Positions 41,472-50,769 of a DNA stretch of 64,000 bases are shown one piece after another. The notes under the pieces were generated by a model. It was given only the letters and a program-made list of their open reading frames with translations. It had not been told where the DNA came from and did not search any database. The position numbers were made by a program, and so were the translations under genes. Source of the stretch: Metallibacterium scheffleri (GTDB lineage: Bacteria; Pseudomonadota; Gammaproteobacteria; Xanthomonadales; Rhodanobacteraceae); NCBI RefSeq assembly GCF_002077135.1, contig NZ_LDOS01000001.1, forward strand, positions 322,219 to 386,218. The letters run 5' to 3'. Numbering within the stretch: position 1 is the first letter of the stretch; every line of letters starts with the position of its first letter.

Positions 41472-43348
41472 GGGGTCGCTTCAGGTTGCGCGTGCGCCTT
41501 GCGCAGCACCTTCTCGATGGCTTGCCGGGTGAGCGGATGATATTCGGCCTGGTGCGCGCCGTAGGCGGTTTCAGCATAGGCCAGCCCCGCGGGCGTACTG
41601 GCGAAGGCGCGGTACACCGGCAGGGTGAGCTTCATGCGGCCGATGCGCAACATGTAGGCGCGCGCCGCCGGCCACGCGGCGCTATCGCCAGCGCGAATCG
41701 CGCGCGGCAGCCAGCGCATGCCGATCTCGGCATTGCTGCTGCGCGTGAGCCGCCACGCTGCGTCCAGCGCCTGCACCTGCGCCAGCGTCGGCGCCTCGGG
41801 TAGATGATCGAGAAAGTACAGCCACTCGTGTGTGTTCCAGTCCCCGCCCGGCAGCGCGGCGGCGCTCAGCGATCCATCGAGAAAACCGGCGCGCGCTGCA
41901 TCGATGGCGGTGAAGGCCGGCACCGCCGGCAGACGCGCGCTGTCGGGCAGCCCCGGCGCGTACACCCACTGCTCGACCTGATCCCAGTCCACTTTGCCCG
42001 GATGCCGATCGACCAGGTTCGCGCGCAGGTAATCGAGCATCTGCTCGGTGGTGATGCTTTGAAACGCGAAATGGTCGAAGTAATCGCGCAGGTACGCATC
42101 GAACACCACGCGTCCGAACCGCGCTTCGAGAAAGCGCAGAAACCACGCGCCCTTGACGTAGGCCACATCGGTCAGCGCGTCGTCGGCACCGACCTCGCGC
42201 GGCGCCGGCGCCAGGCGCTGCTGGTTTTCCGACAGCGATTGCATCTTGTGCTTGAGTTCGCCGGCGGCGACCACGAACTCCTCGTCGGCCTGGGTCTTGC
42301 CGTACACCGCCTCGACGATGCGGTTTTCCACATACGTGGTGAAACCTTCGTTGAGCCAGATGTCGCGCCAGGTGGCGCTGGTCACCAGATTGCCCGACCA
42401 CGAATGCGCCAACTCGTGCGCCACCACCGACACCAGCGATTTGTCGCCGGCGATCACCGTCGGCGTGAGGAAGGTCATCTCGGGATTTTCCATGCCACCG
42501 AACGGAAAACTCGGCGGCAGCACCAGCATGTCGTAGCGGCCCCAGCGATAGGGGCCGTAGAGCTGCTCGGTGGTGCGCATCATCGCTTCGATGTCGCTGA
42601 ACTCGCGCGCCGCCACCGCCACCTGCGAGGACTCGGCCCATACCGCGGTGCGCTTGGATGTTGCCTGCTCGGCCAGCGCGCCCGCGGCGATCGCCATCAG
42701 GTAACTGGGAATGGGCTGCGGCTGGCTGAAGCCTTGCACCTCGCCTTGCGCCGGCTGGCGCAGCGCGCTCATCAGCACCTTGATGCCCTGCGCCGCGCGC
42801 ACGCGCGCGGCGTAGCTGAAGCGCACCGCGGGCGTGTCCTGCAGCGGAATCCACGAGCGCGCGTGGATCGACTGCGACTGCGAAAACAGGAACGGCGCCT
42901 GCTTGTCGGTGGTTTGTTGCTTGTCCAGCCACTGCAGGCCGCTGGCCGTGGGCGCCGTGCGATACGCGATGCGCACGCGCGCCGGTTGCCCCGGCGCGGT
43001 GATGCCGAGCCTGCTGCCCAGCTCCGCGTCGGGCGCGGCCAGCGTGTAGCTCAACGCCTGCGCGTGGCCGGCGTCATCCAGCGCCTCGACGCGCTCGATG
43101 GTCAGATCGCGCGTGTCGAGGCTGAGCGTGCCCACAGCGGGCATGTCCGCCCTGGCCTCACGCCAGTCCAGCTCCAGCGTCACCGTGCCGGCGATCGTGC
43201 GCGCCGGAAAATCCAGCGCCAGATCCAGCTCGGCATGGCGCACGCGCACCTTGTCCGGCTCGGCGTAGGAATAAGGATCTTGCGCGGCTTCGGCCGCCGA
43301 ATAAGGCAGAGCGATGGCGACCAGCGCCAGCAGCGCGGAAAGGCGCAT
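41468..43348 (-). CDS. M1-family aminopeptidase (exported)
   Basis: A 626-aa precursor with signal peptide (LSALLALVAIALPYSAAEAA). The M1 N-terminal beta-domain is followed by the substrate motif GGMENPEMTF (GxMEN), the zinc site VAHELAHSWSGN (HELAH) and NEGFTTYVENRIVEAVYG with the third ligand glutamate. The C-terminal helical domain (from PARAYMLRIGRMKLTLPVYRAFASTPAGL) is of leukotriene-A4-hydrolase type. It should trim N-terminal residues from peptides in the periplasm. ATG 43348 gives the signal peptide; the longer frame is not homologous. It is the first gene of a two-gene operon with the alpha/beta-hydrolase. Confidence 0.94.
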   Translation of the reverse strand: MRLSALLALVAIALPYSAAEAAQDPYSYAEPDKVRVRHAELDLALDFPARTIAGTVTLELDWREARADMPAVGTLSLDTRDLTIERVEALDDAGHAQALSYTLAAPDAELGSRLGITAPGQPARVRIAYRTAPTASGLQWLDKQQTTDKQAPFLFSQSQSIHARSWIPLQDTPAVRFSYAARVRAAQGIKVLMSALRQPAQGEVQGFSQPQPIPSYLMAIAAGALAEQATSKRTAVWAESSQVAVAAREFSDIEAMMRTTEQLYGPYRWGRYDMLVLPPSFPFGGMENPEMTFLTPTVIAGDKSLVSVVAHELAHSWSGNLVTSATWRDIWLNEGFTTYVENRIVEAVYGKTQADEEFVVAAGELKHKMQSLSENQQRLAPAPREVGADDALTDVAYVKGAWFLRFLEARFGRVVFDAYLRDYFDHFAFQSITTEQMLDYLRANLVDRHPGKVDWDQVEQWVYAPGLPDSARLPAVPAFTAIDAARAGFLDGSLSAAALPGGDWNTHEWLYFLDHLPEAPTLAQVQALDAAWRLTRSSNAEIGMRWLPRAIRAGDSAAWPAARAYMLRIGRMKLTLPVYRAFASTPAGLAYAETAYGAHQAEYHPLTRQAIEKVLRKAHAQPEATP

Positions 43349-43664
43349 GGGGCATCTCGTGCGAAGGATCAGCGCGCGATTATGCGCTGCGTACGCGGGG
43401 CGCACCTGCGGCAAAGGTCATTGGTGCGGGTGGACGACGGATGGTGCAGATTCCATCAGGGCCAGCAGGCATCCGGCCTGCGTCAAAGGCCGGCTGCAAA
43501 GCCGCAGCCTGTCCAGGCAACACGGAGACGAGACTATTGCGTGACCGCTGACGCGTGAGCCAACTAGCCGACCAGCGCCGAAGCCGCGATGTTCGCCTGT
43601 AGCGCCTTGTCGGGCCGCGGTTGGGAAAGCGTTTCCCAGGTACCGGTTGTCGATGCCTCACGGC
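43349..43664. other. Intergenic region between M1 aminopeptidase and Crp/Fnr gene
   Basis: 316 bases with no convincing gene. A short hairpin GGCTGC (43492-43497) with GCAGCC (43504-43509) is the only structure noticed and may lie in the 3' region of the regulator transcript. Short reading frames here have no ribosome-binding sites. Confidence 0.5.
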
Positions 43665-44435
43665 CTACGACGTCCGAAGCGTTGCCGTGGGGATGGAGTC
43701 GATATTCGTAATCACTTGGCGCTGCGGCAGGTAATGAAGCAGCAGATCGGTTTCCTTCTTGACCACGCCGTAGCACTCGCAACTCAGGGTTTCCAGTTTC
43801 GGCCGGTCAAGCACCTTGATCAATCCGCGCGAATAGGAAATGACGCCCAGCTGCTGCAATTTCAACGCGGCCTGGGTAACGCTTTCCCGGCGAACGCCGA
43901 GCATGTTGCTGATGAATTCCTGTGTCATCGTCAAGTGGCTATGTGACAGACGATCCATGGAAAGCAGGAGCCAGCGGCAAATCTGCTCGTCGATCGAGTG
44001 GTGTCGGTTGCAAACTGCGGTCTGGGAGATTTGCGTGATCAGGGCCTGCGTGTAGCGCAGCATCAGCAGCAACAACTGGCCGTGGCGGTTGAACTCCTCT
44101 TTTACCCGCGGTCTCGGGAGTCGATAAGCGTATCCGGCGCTCTGTACCAGTGACCGGCTCGGTGAGCTCTCCCCACCCATGAACAACGTGATACCCAGCA
44201 AGCCCTCGTTGCCCACCACGGAGATCGCGGTCGACGCCCCGTTTTCCATCACGTACTGCAGCGACACTATGGAGTCAGTGGGAAAGTAAACGTGCCGCAT
44301 GGGATGCAGGGACTCGTACAGGAGCGCGCGCAACGGCAGGCGCACAAGCTCCAGGTACGGGAACAAACGGCCCTGGACGTCTGGCGACAAGGCTGCCAGG
44401 AGATGATTCTGCTGGGGCTGGGGTTCGGCGGACAT
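43665..44435 (-). CDS. Crp/Fnr-family transcriptional regulator
   Basis: A 256-aa regulator. The N-terminal cyclic-nucleotide-binding-type jelly roll (YLELVRLPLRALLYESLHPMRHVYFPTDSIVSLQYVMENGASTAISVVGNEGLLGI) has no cysteine cluster of Fnr type and no clear cAMP-binding RS pair. The C-terminal winged helix (LTMTQEFISNMLGVRRESVTQAALKLQQLGVISYSRGLIKVLDRPKLE) is typical. Proteins of this class respond to unknown cues. ATG 44435 gives the usual N-terminus; the frame continues upstream but is unlike the family. The local sequence appears less GC-rich than its neighbours and it stands alone, suggesting acquisition by transfer. Confidence 0.88.
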   Translation of the reverse strand: MSAEPQPQQNHLLAALSPDVQGRLFPYLELVRLPLRALLYESLHPMRHVYFPTDSIVSLQYVMENGASTAISVVGNEGLLGITLFMGGESSPSRSLVQSAGYAYRLPRPRVKEEFNRHGQLLLLMLRYTQALITQISQTAVCNRHHSIDEQICRWLLLSMDRLSHSHLTMTQEFISNMLGVRRESVTQAALKLQQLGVISYSRGLIKVLDRPKLETLSCECYGVVKKETDLLLHYLPQRQVITNIDSIPTATLRTS

Positions 44436-44631
44436 TCCGGCATTCTTGGAACTGGGCAAGCAGAGATTACCGGTCACAGCGGTTTGGACGCACGTTTTGT
44501 CGCGCGTGAATTCGATGTAGTGGCCCACGGATGGCGAGGCTCTGGAAACTTGCCCGGGACAACCCCATGCATAACTTGGCTGCGCAACGCCTGAATCGTT
44601 ACAAACCACGAAACGGCTTCGGTTTGAATTG
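44436..44631. other. Gap between Crp/Fnr start and DUF2726 end
   Basis: 196 bases. After correction of the DUF2726 frame no coding sequence remains here. A hairpin with arms AAACC-AC-GAA and TTCGGTTT (44603-44625) sits just beyond the corrected DUF2726 stop and might terminate that transcript. Confidence 0.45.
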
Positions 44632-45151
44632 TCAGGTGCCGACCGGCGCACCAACTTGCGGGAGAGAAATGGCCGCCAAGAACTGCGAGCGGATATCTTG
44701 TGGCGAGTATGCCTGTCTGGCTGGAACCGTGATCAGTGATGGTCTGACACACTTTCAGTAGCAAGTCGTCGCGGGATTGCGCACGCGGGCTGACATGCGA
44801 CTTGTCGTTGAGTTCCACGGCACAGACCACGACCAAGTCGCCCGCCCGACACACGACAAAATCCAAGTGCTTGGAGGCGATGCGATTGAGAGCGCTCTGG
44901 CGAACGGATTTGTCAAGACCCGGCTTGACGATTGCAACGTCTGCGACACGAACCTTGCCGAAAACGCGGTGCTCCGAACCAACCGCTTGATCAAGGACGC
45001 CGAGGAAGGAACGCTCCGCGTCTGAAAAGAGCGCCTTTGCAGGCTGGTACGGGAAGCCGATTGAACCTACGCCGCCTTGCTTGTTCTTGAGCACTGCAAG
45101 AACGACGAAAACAAGCAATGCGAAAACAATCAGCAGAACCAACAACGACAT
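44632..45151 (-). pseudogene. DUF2726 membrane-anchored protein, frameshifted
   Basis: The gene starts at ATG 45151 after AAGGGGAG, with an N-terminal membrane helix (SLLVLLIVFALLVFVVLAVL). Next comes the DUF2726 core: PAKALFSDAERSFLGVLDQAVG, HRVFGKVRVADVAIVK, HLDFVVCRAGDLVVVCAVELNDKSH and RDDLLLKVCQTI. Between about 44730 and 44750 the frame shifts. The expected C-terminus, LITVPARQAYSPQDIRSQF, is encoded in another frame and ends at TGA 44632-44634. In the unshifted frame translation runs on into unrelated sequence to 44474. About two to three residues also seem missing at the junction, so a small deletion is more likely than a single miscalled base, although an assembly error remains possible. 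DUF2726 is a nuclease-like domain of unknown function. Confidence 0.8.
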
Positions 45152-45250
45152 GCGACGCACTCCCCTTGGAATCCAATGCTAGAGTTAAGCAGCATGCGTC
45201 ATGTGCGGAACGATGCGCCGCTGCGCGGGGTTGCGGCGCGCCCGCAGGCG

Positions 45251-46030
<780 letters not shown>

Positions 46031-46080
46031 CTATGCGCCACCACGCGACGGCCTGTGGGGCGAGCTTTTTTGGCGCACGC

Positions 46081-47583
46081 ATGAGTCTTGCCGTCACCCT
46101 CACCCGCGCCCAGGAAGGCGTCTCGGCCCCGCAGGTGATCGTCGAGGTGCATCTGTCCGGCGGCCTGCCCGGCACGTCCATCGTCGGCCTGCCCGAGGCC
46201 GCGGTGCGCGAGGCGCGTGATCGCGTGCGCGTGGCCATCCAGGCCACGCTGTTCGAATACCCGGCGCGCCGCGTCACGGTCAATCTGGCGCCAGCCGATC
46301 TGCCCAAGGAAGGCGGTCGCTACGACCTCGCCATCGCGCTGGGCATCCTCGCCGCCGGTGGCCAGGTGCCGCGCAAGAAGCTCGAGCACTGCGAGTTCAT
46401 GGGCGAGCTGGCGCTGTCCGGCGCACTGCGCGCGGTCAACGGCGTGCTGCCGGCGCTGCTGCGCGTGCGCGCCAGCGGACGCAGCGCGGTGGTGCCGCGC
46501 GCCAACGCCGCCGAAGCCGCGCTGGTCGAGGATCTCGACGTGCGCGTGGCCGACAGCCTGGCCGAGGTGTGCGCGTGGCTGTGCGACAAGGCCGAGCTGG
46601 ATTGCCCGCAGGCCGCGGTGTGGGACGGCGCGGTCGGTGGGCCGGACCTGGCCGATGTGCGCGGCCAGTTGCAGGCACGCCGTGCGCTGGAGATCGCCGC
46701 GGTCGGCGGCCATCACCTGCTGCTCAGCGGGCCGCCCGGCACCGGCAAGACCATGCTGGCCGAGCGCCTGCCCGGCATCCTGCCGCCGCTGCGTTCATTC
46801 GAGGCGCTGGAAACCCTGGCCGTGTATTCGGTGGCCGGGCAGGACATCCAGCTGGCGCACTGGCGGCGGCGGCCGTTCCGCGCGCCACACCACACCGCTT
46901 CGGCGGTGGCGCTGGTCGGCGGCGGTTCGCATCCGCGTCCGGGCGAGATTTCACTGGCGCACCACGGCGTGCTGTTTCTGGACGAGCTGCCCGAGTTCGA
47001 TCGCCACGTGCTGGAGGTACTGCGCGAACCGCTGGAATCCGGCCGCATCGCCATCGCGCGCGCCGCGCGCCGCTGCGAGTTTCCCGCGCAGTTTCAACTG
47101 GTCGCGGCGATGAACCCGTGCCCGTGCGGCTATGCCGGCGATCCCGGCGGGCGCTGCCACTGCACGCCCGATCAGATCACCCGCTACCGCGCGCGCCTGT
47201 CCGGGCCGCTGCTGGATCGCATCGACCTGCAGGTCGAGGTGCCGCGCGTGCCGCTGGAAGACCTGATGCAGGCACGCGGCGCGCGCGACGAGGACAGCGC
47301 CACGGTGCGCGCGCGCGTGGTCGCCGCGCGCGAGCACGCCTACGCGCGCGCCGGACGCCCCAACGCCGAGCTGGCCGCGCGCGAGATCGAGCGCGACTGC
47401 GCGCTGGGCCCGCCCGAACGCGCCCTGCTGGCACGCGCGGTGGACAAGCTGGGCCTGTCCGCGCGCGCCTACCACCGCATCCTGCGCGTGGCGCGCTCGA
47501 TCGCCGATCTGGACGGCGCCGCCGCCTGCGTCGGCCGCGAGCACCTGGCCGAGGCATTGCAGTTCCGCGGGCTGGCGATTTGA
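46081..47583 (+). CDS. comM: YifB-family Mg-chelatase-like AAA+ ATPase ComM
   Basis: A 500-aa helicase that promotes branch migration during natural transformation. The N-terminal LonC-like domain (VEVHLSGGLPGTSIVGLPEAAVREARDRVRVAI, then VNLAPADLPKEGGRYDLAIALGIL) leads to the AAA+ core with Walker A LLSGPPGTGKTMLAERLPGILPP, RRPFRAPHHTASAVALVGGG, Walker B VLFLDELPEF and the cysteine-rich AAMNPCPCGYAGDPGGRCHCTP. The C-terminal Mg_chelatase_C part (LSARAYHRILRVARSIADLDG) is present. Full length. It implies possible competence in the host. Confidence 0.96.
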   Translation: MSLAVTLTRAQEGVSAPQVIVEVHLSGGLPGTSIVGLPEAAVREARDRVRVAIQATLFEYPARRVTVNLAPADLPKEGGRYDLAIALGILAAGGQVPRKKLEHCEFMGELALSGALRAVNGVLPALLRVRASGRSAVVPRANAAEAALVEDLDVRVADSLAEVCAWLCDKAELDCPQAAVWDGAVGGPDLADVRGQLQARRALEIAAVGGHHLLLSGPPGTGKTMLAERLPGILPPLRSFEALETLAVYSVAGQDIQLAHWRRRPFRAPHHTASAVALVGGGSHPRPGEISLAHHGVLFLDELPEFDRHVLEVLREPLESGRIAIARAARRCEFPAQFQLVAAMNPCPCGYAGDPGGRCHCTPDQITRYRARLSGPLLDRIDLQVEVPRVPLEDLMQARGARDEDSATVRARVVAAREHAYARAGRPNAELAAREIERDCALGPPERALLARAVDKLGLSARAYHRILRVARSIADLDGAAACVGREHLAEALQFRGLAI

Positions 47584-47643
47584 ACCAGGCACGCCAGCAT
47601 GACGCACCGATGCGGGCAGCGCATGATCGTGAACCGATGCTGC

Positions 47644-48579
47644 TCAGCCGCGATGGCTGATGCGGTACTTGTGATTATCCAACTCCACCGGCAGGAACGC
47701 CCAGCGCAGCGCAGCGTCGCAAGCAGGTGCAGCTGAGACCCGGCGCTGTTCCGCGATCCGGCGCAGACGCCGCGCATCACGCCACCGCGGCTCGGCGAAC
47801 AACGTCGCCAGTTTTTGCACGCGGCCGTCGCGATCATAGGCGACGAGGTACAGCACCAAAGCGCGGTGCATGGCGGCGATATGTATCCGCGAGAACGGCT
47901 GCAGCAGGGGCACGCGGGAATGGGCGTCGACGGGCCGCGGACGGCAGGCCGTGGGCGGCTGCGCCTGCTGATGCAGAGCGGCCTCGATGCCGGCGTTGTA
48001 GCGCAGAATGAAGGCATTGGTATCGCGCACGATCTGCTTGTTCTGCGCCGCCGAAAGCATGCCCAGCGTGCGATGCAGCAGCGAGGCCGGGTATCCGGTG
48101 TTCTGCTGTTTCGGAACCGCGTAATGCAGGTAAGCCAGCGCCCAGACGTTGGCCTCCAGCGCGCGGCCGCGCCGCACGTCCAGTTCGGCCATCGCCGGCA
48201 TGGCCAACAGGCGGCCCTGGATCGCGGCGTGCGCCAGGTACAGCGAGGCCTTGTGGTCATCGCGCGCCAGATGGAAACGGCCGCACACGCGGCCATGCAG
48301 ATACAGTGCGCCCAGGGTGAGCTGGTCGACCGCATTGCCCCGCAGCGCGCCGCGCCGCAACGATTCGAATCCCGCCTTGCAGACCTGTGCGCTGCCACGG
48401 CCGCTGATCAGCGCGAACTGGTCGGCATCTTTCTGCACCTTGGCCACACGGCCTGCAGATTCCGCCGGGGTGGGTGCCGTGGCCGGCGCGGGCGCCGCCG
48501 CCACGGCCGCCACGGCCAGCGCTGCGAGTATGCCCGCCAGCAGGATGCGCCGCATGCCGTGCAAGATCGGATCGATCAT
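47644..48579 (-). CDS. Exported Sel1-like / TonB-C-like protein, paralogue 1
   Basis: A 311-aa precursor. A signal peptide (ILLAGILAALAVAAVAAAPAPA) is followed by helical repeats of Sel1 style: GNAVDQLTLGALYLHGRVCGRFHLARDDHKASLYLAHAAIQGRLLAMPAMAELDVRRGRALEANVWALAYLHY. A C-terminal beta-rich domain (HRALVLYLVAYDRDGRVQKLATLFAEP to LRWAFLPVELDNHKY) recalls the TonB C-terminal fold. Two cysteines (PTACRP and APACDA) recur at matching places in its two upstream neighbours. ATG 48579 follows AGAGGA. It is the last gene of three tandem paralogues, 20 bases after the second. Function unknown. Confidence 0.7.
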   Translation of the reverse strand: MIDPILHGMRRILLAGILAALAVAAVAAAPAPATAPTPAESAGRVAKVQKDADQFALISGRGSAQVCKAGFESLRRGALRGNAVDQLTLGALYLHGRVCGRFHLARDDHKASLYLAHAAIQGRLLAMPAMAELDVRRGRALEANVWALAYLHYAVPKQQNTGYPASLLHRTLGMLSAAQNKQIVRDTNAFILRYNAGIEAALHQQAQPPTACRPRPVDAHSRVPLLQPFSRIHIAAMHRALVLYLVAYDRDGRVQKLATLFAEPRWRDARRLRRIAEQRRVSAAPACDAALRWAFLPVELDNHKYRISHRG

Positions 48580-48599
48580 GGGTGTCCTCTTGGCCATGC

Positions 48600-49571
48600 T
48601 CAGTGCCAGTGCATGGTGTAACGCCTGTCGTCGTATTCGACAGGCTGGATGGCCGGGCGCAGGTGCTGGCAATACGGCGTGGCGTTGAATCGCATCAGCG
48701 CCAGCGGATAGTTCAATTCATTGTGCACACGCCAGTCGGGCAGCATGTTGATGATGGCGTGATCCGCGATCCTGCCCGCGGGATCCACCGCGTACAGCAT
48801 GATCAGGGATACCGCGTGTGGATAGCGTCCGCTGAAATCCGGCGTTGGAAAAGCCGGCATGTTGGCTGGCGGCGCGATGCGGCGCGTGAGGCACAACAGT
48901 GAAGGCTGCGGCATGCCGCGGTCGTGCAATCCCTTTTCGATGCGCGCGCCGTAGCGCGCGATGACGCCATTGACATCGCCCAGCACCGCGGCTTTCTGCG
49001 CGTCGCTGAGCTGGCGCTGCGCACGCGCGATCAGCTCGGGCAGGTAGCCGTGCATACGCTGCTGCTCGGGGTTCAGTTGGTGGTGGTAATAAGCCAGCGT
49101 CTGCGCCCAGATCATCGCCTGCAGCGGGTGATGGTTGAGCAGATCGAACTGCGCCAGCGCCTGCATGGCGAACAGGTTGCCGCGGATCGCGGCGTTGGCC
49201 AGATACTCGTTGGCCAGCGTGGCGTTGTAGGGCAGCAGCGCGTGCGGTCGCTGCGCGCCCCACATGTACTGCGAGCCGAGCACGTACTCGGCGAAGGCAT
49301 TGCCGTGTTTGGCCAGCCGGGTCAGCGCACCGATGGCGGCGAGGCGCTCGGGCTTGGGGTGCTTGTCGCTGAGCGCGGTCAGCGCGAGCAGGGCATCGTC
49401 GTGGTCCCGCGCCATCGCCGGAACCGTCTGCGCGGCGGGCGCCGGCAGCAACGGCGGCTGGCCCGCGCTGGAGGACGCCTGCGCCGGCAGCGCGGTTTGC
49501 GCGAGGCATGCGACGGCCAGCCACGAACCGAGCAATGCGATGCTGCAGCGGAACCAGCGCGATGTGTGCAT
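48600..49571 (-). CDS. Exported Sel1-like / TonB-C-like protein, paralogue 2
   Basis: A 323-aa precursor with signal peptide (SIALLGSWLAVACLAQ). A Sel1-like region (GNAFAEYVLGSQYMWGAQRPHALLPYNATLANEYLANAAIRGNLFAMQALAQFDLLNHHPLQAMIWAQTLAYYHH) is very similar to the third paralogue. Then come an amphipathic helix (SDAQKAAVLGDVNGVIARYGARIEKG) and a beta-rich C-terminus (AVSLIMLYAVDPAGRIADHAIINMLPDWRVHNELNYPLALMRFNATPYC). The paired cysteines are in SLLCLT and TPYCQH. AAGGAG precedes ATG 49571. Middle gene of the tandem set. Confidence 0.72.
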   Translation of the reverse strand: MHTSRWFRCSIALLGSWLAVACLAQTALPAQASSSAGQPPLLPAPAAQTVPAMARDHDDALLALTALSDKHPKPERLAAIGALTRLAKHGNAFAEYVLGSQYMWGAQRPHALLPYNATLANEYLANAAIRGNLFAMQALAQFDLLNHHPLQAMIWAQTLAYYHHQLNPEQQRMHGYLPELIARAQRQLSDAQKAAVLGDVNGVIARYGARIEKGLHDRGMPQPSLLCLTRRIAPPANMPAFPTPDFSGRYPHAVSLIMLYAVDPAGRIADHAIINMLPDWRVHNELNYPLALMRFNATPYCQHLRPAIQPVEYDDRRYTMHWH

Positions 49572-49660
49572 GACCACTCCTTCTGGCTGACTCAAACAGT
49601 TCGAACGCGCGCGGCCCGGCGTGAGGCGGGCGGGCACCCGCATGGGGCGCGTGGCGACCC

Positions 49661-50605
49661 TCACGCCGTGCCGGGCATGCCGCGATTGAATGCCACCGGC
49701 AGCAATGCATAGCGCAGTGGCTTGCCGCATCGCGGCGCGGGTGTTGCGCGCCAGCTTGCGGCGTAATCACGCATGCGCCGCTGCACGCGCCAGTCGGGCA
49801 GGGACAGGATCGGCTCCACGGCGTGCGCACGGCCGCGCGCATCCACACCGATCCAGTACAGCGCGATGCCGGGCTGCACGCCGTCGTAACCCGATACGAG
49901 CGCAGCATGATGCGCATCGGGGTGCAGGGACACGAGGCGGCAGACTGGATCGTCCAGTCTCCTGGCGATCTTCGCGCTGCGTGACTGACGCTGGCCCGCG
50001 CGAATGCTGGCTTGGTGCGCGCGGATGAAGGCATTGATGTCATCGACCGCGGTCTGCTCCTCGGCCTTGGGCAGCCTTGGCCACGAGCGATGCATCAGGA
50101 TCGCCGCATAGGTGGCGCGCTTGAGATCGTCCGGCCGCACACCGTAATGCACATAGAGCTGTGCCCACACGTTGGCCTGCAGCACATGGTGCTGCTGCAG
50201 TTCCAGCTCGGCCATCGCCGCCATCGCGAACACGTTGCCGTGAGTCGCGGCGTTGGACAGATACACATCGGCCAGCGCCGGATCGCGCGGCAGCAGCGCG
50301 TGCGCGCCCTGCGGCCCCTGGAAGTACAGCGCGCCGAGCAGCAGCTGCGCGAACGCGTCGCCCTGTTCTGCGGCCATCCGCACCTGCTGCAGGGCCGCCT
50401 CGCGCGTCGGCATCGGTGCATGCGTATCGAGCACCGTGGCGACCGCCGCGCCGCCCGGGCGCTGTGGCGACCGCGCTTGCAGCGCAAGCAGCGATGTAGC
50501 GACGGGATCGGCGGGGCTTGCCGCCAGCGCAACAACCGCACCCTGCGCGCCGAACAGGCCGGCAAGCACCAGGACCGTCATCGGCAATCCCCCACGTGCG
50601 CGCAT
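49661..50605 (-). CDS. Exported Sel1-like / TonB-C-like protein, paralogue 3
   Basis: A 314-aa precursor and the first gene of the tandem set. Signal peptide TVLVLAGLFGAQGAVVALAAS. The Sel1-like block is AAEQGDAFAQLLLGALYFQGPQGAHALLPRDPALADVYLSNAATHGNVFAMAAMAELELQQHHVLQANVWAQLYVHYGV. The C-terminal part is GIALYWIGVDARGRAHAVEPILSLPDWRVQRRMRDYAASWRATPAPRCGKPLRYALLPVAFN. Cysteines in DPVCRL and APRCGK match those of the other two. GGGAG with 5-base spacing supports ATG 50605 over GTG 50611. The SLPDWRV / MLPDWRV motif shared with paralogue 2 is a useful signature. Function unknown. Confidence 0.72.
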   Translation of the reverse strand: MRARGGLPMTVLVLAGLFGAQGAVVALAASPADPVATSLLALQARSPQRPGGAAVATVLDTHAPMPTREAALQQVRMAAEQGDAFAQLLLGALYFQGPQGAHALLPRDPALADVYLSNAATHGNVFAMAAMAELELQQHHVLQANVWAQLYVHYGVRPDDLKRATYAAILMHRSWPRLPKAEEQTAVDDINAFIRAHQASIRAGQRQSRSAKIARRLDDPVCRLVSLHPDAHHAALVSGYDGVQPGIALYWIGVDARGRAHAVEPILSLPDWRVQRRMRDYAASWRATPAPRCGKPLRYALLPVAFNRGMPGTA

Positions 50606-50769
50606 GTCCACTCCCTGCCATTCGCCACGTTGCGCACGCTAGAACGCGCACGTGTCGCGAACAAGCCTGCGCGGCCTACGGTTTGCTTACAGCGCGTGGC
50701 GTGGATGCGCCCCGGCCTGCGCGGCGGCGCGGCGCGAACGCGCATGCCGCCTGCCTTGCGGCGGCGTGC

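Noticed and set aside
44474-44631. C-terminal extension of the DUF2726 frame to 44474
   Set aside because: Those residues are out of frame relative to the true C-terminus, which is encoded in another frame and stops at 44632.
45051-45250. Possible small gene between DUF2726 start and glnK
   Set aside because: Only the start of DUF2726 and a short gap are present; no ribosome-binding site or conserved peptide could be supported.
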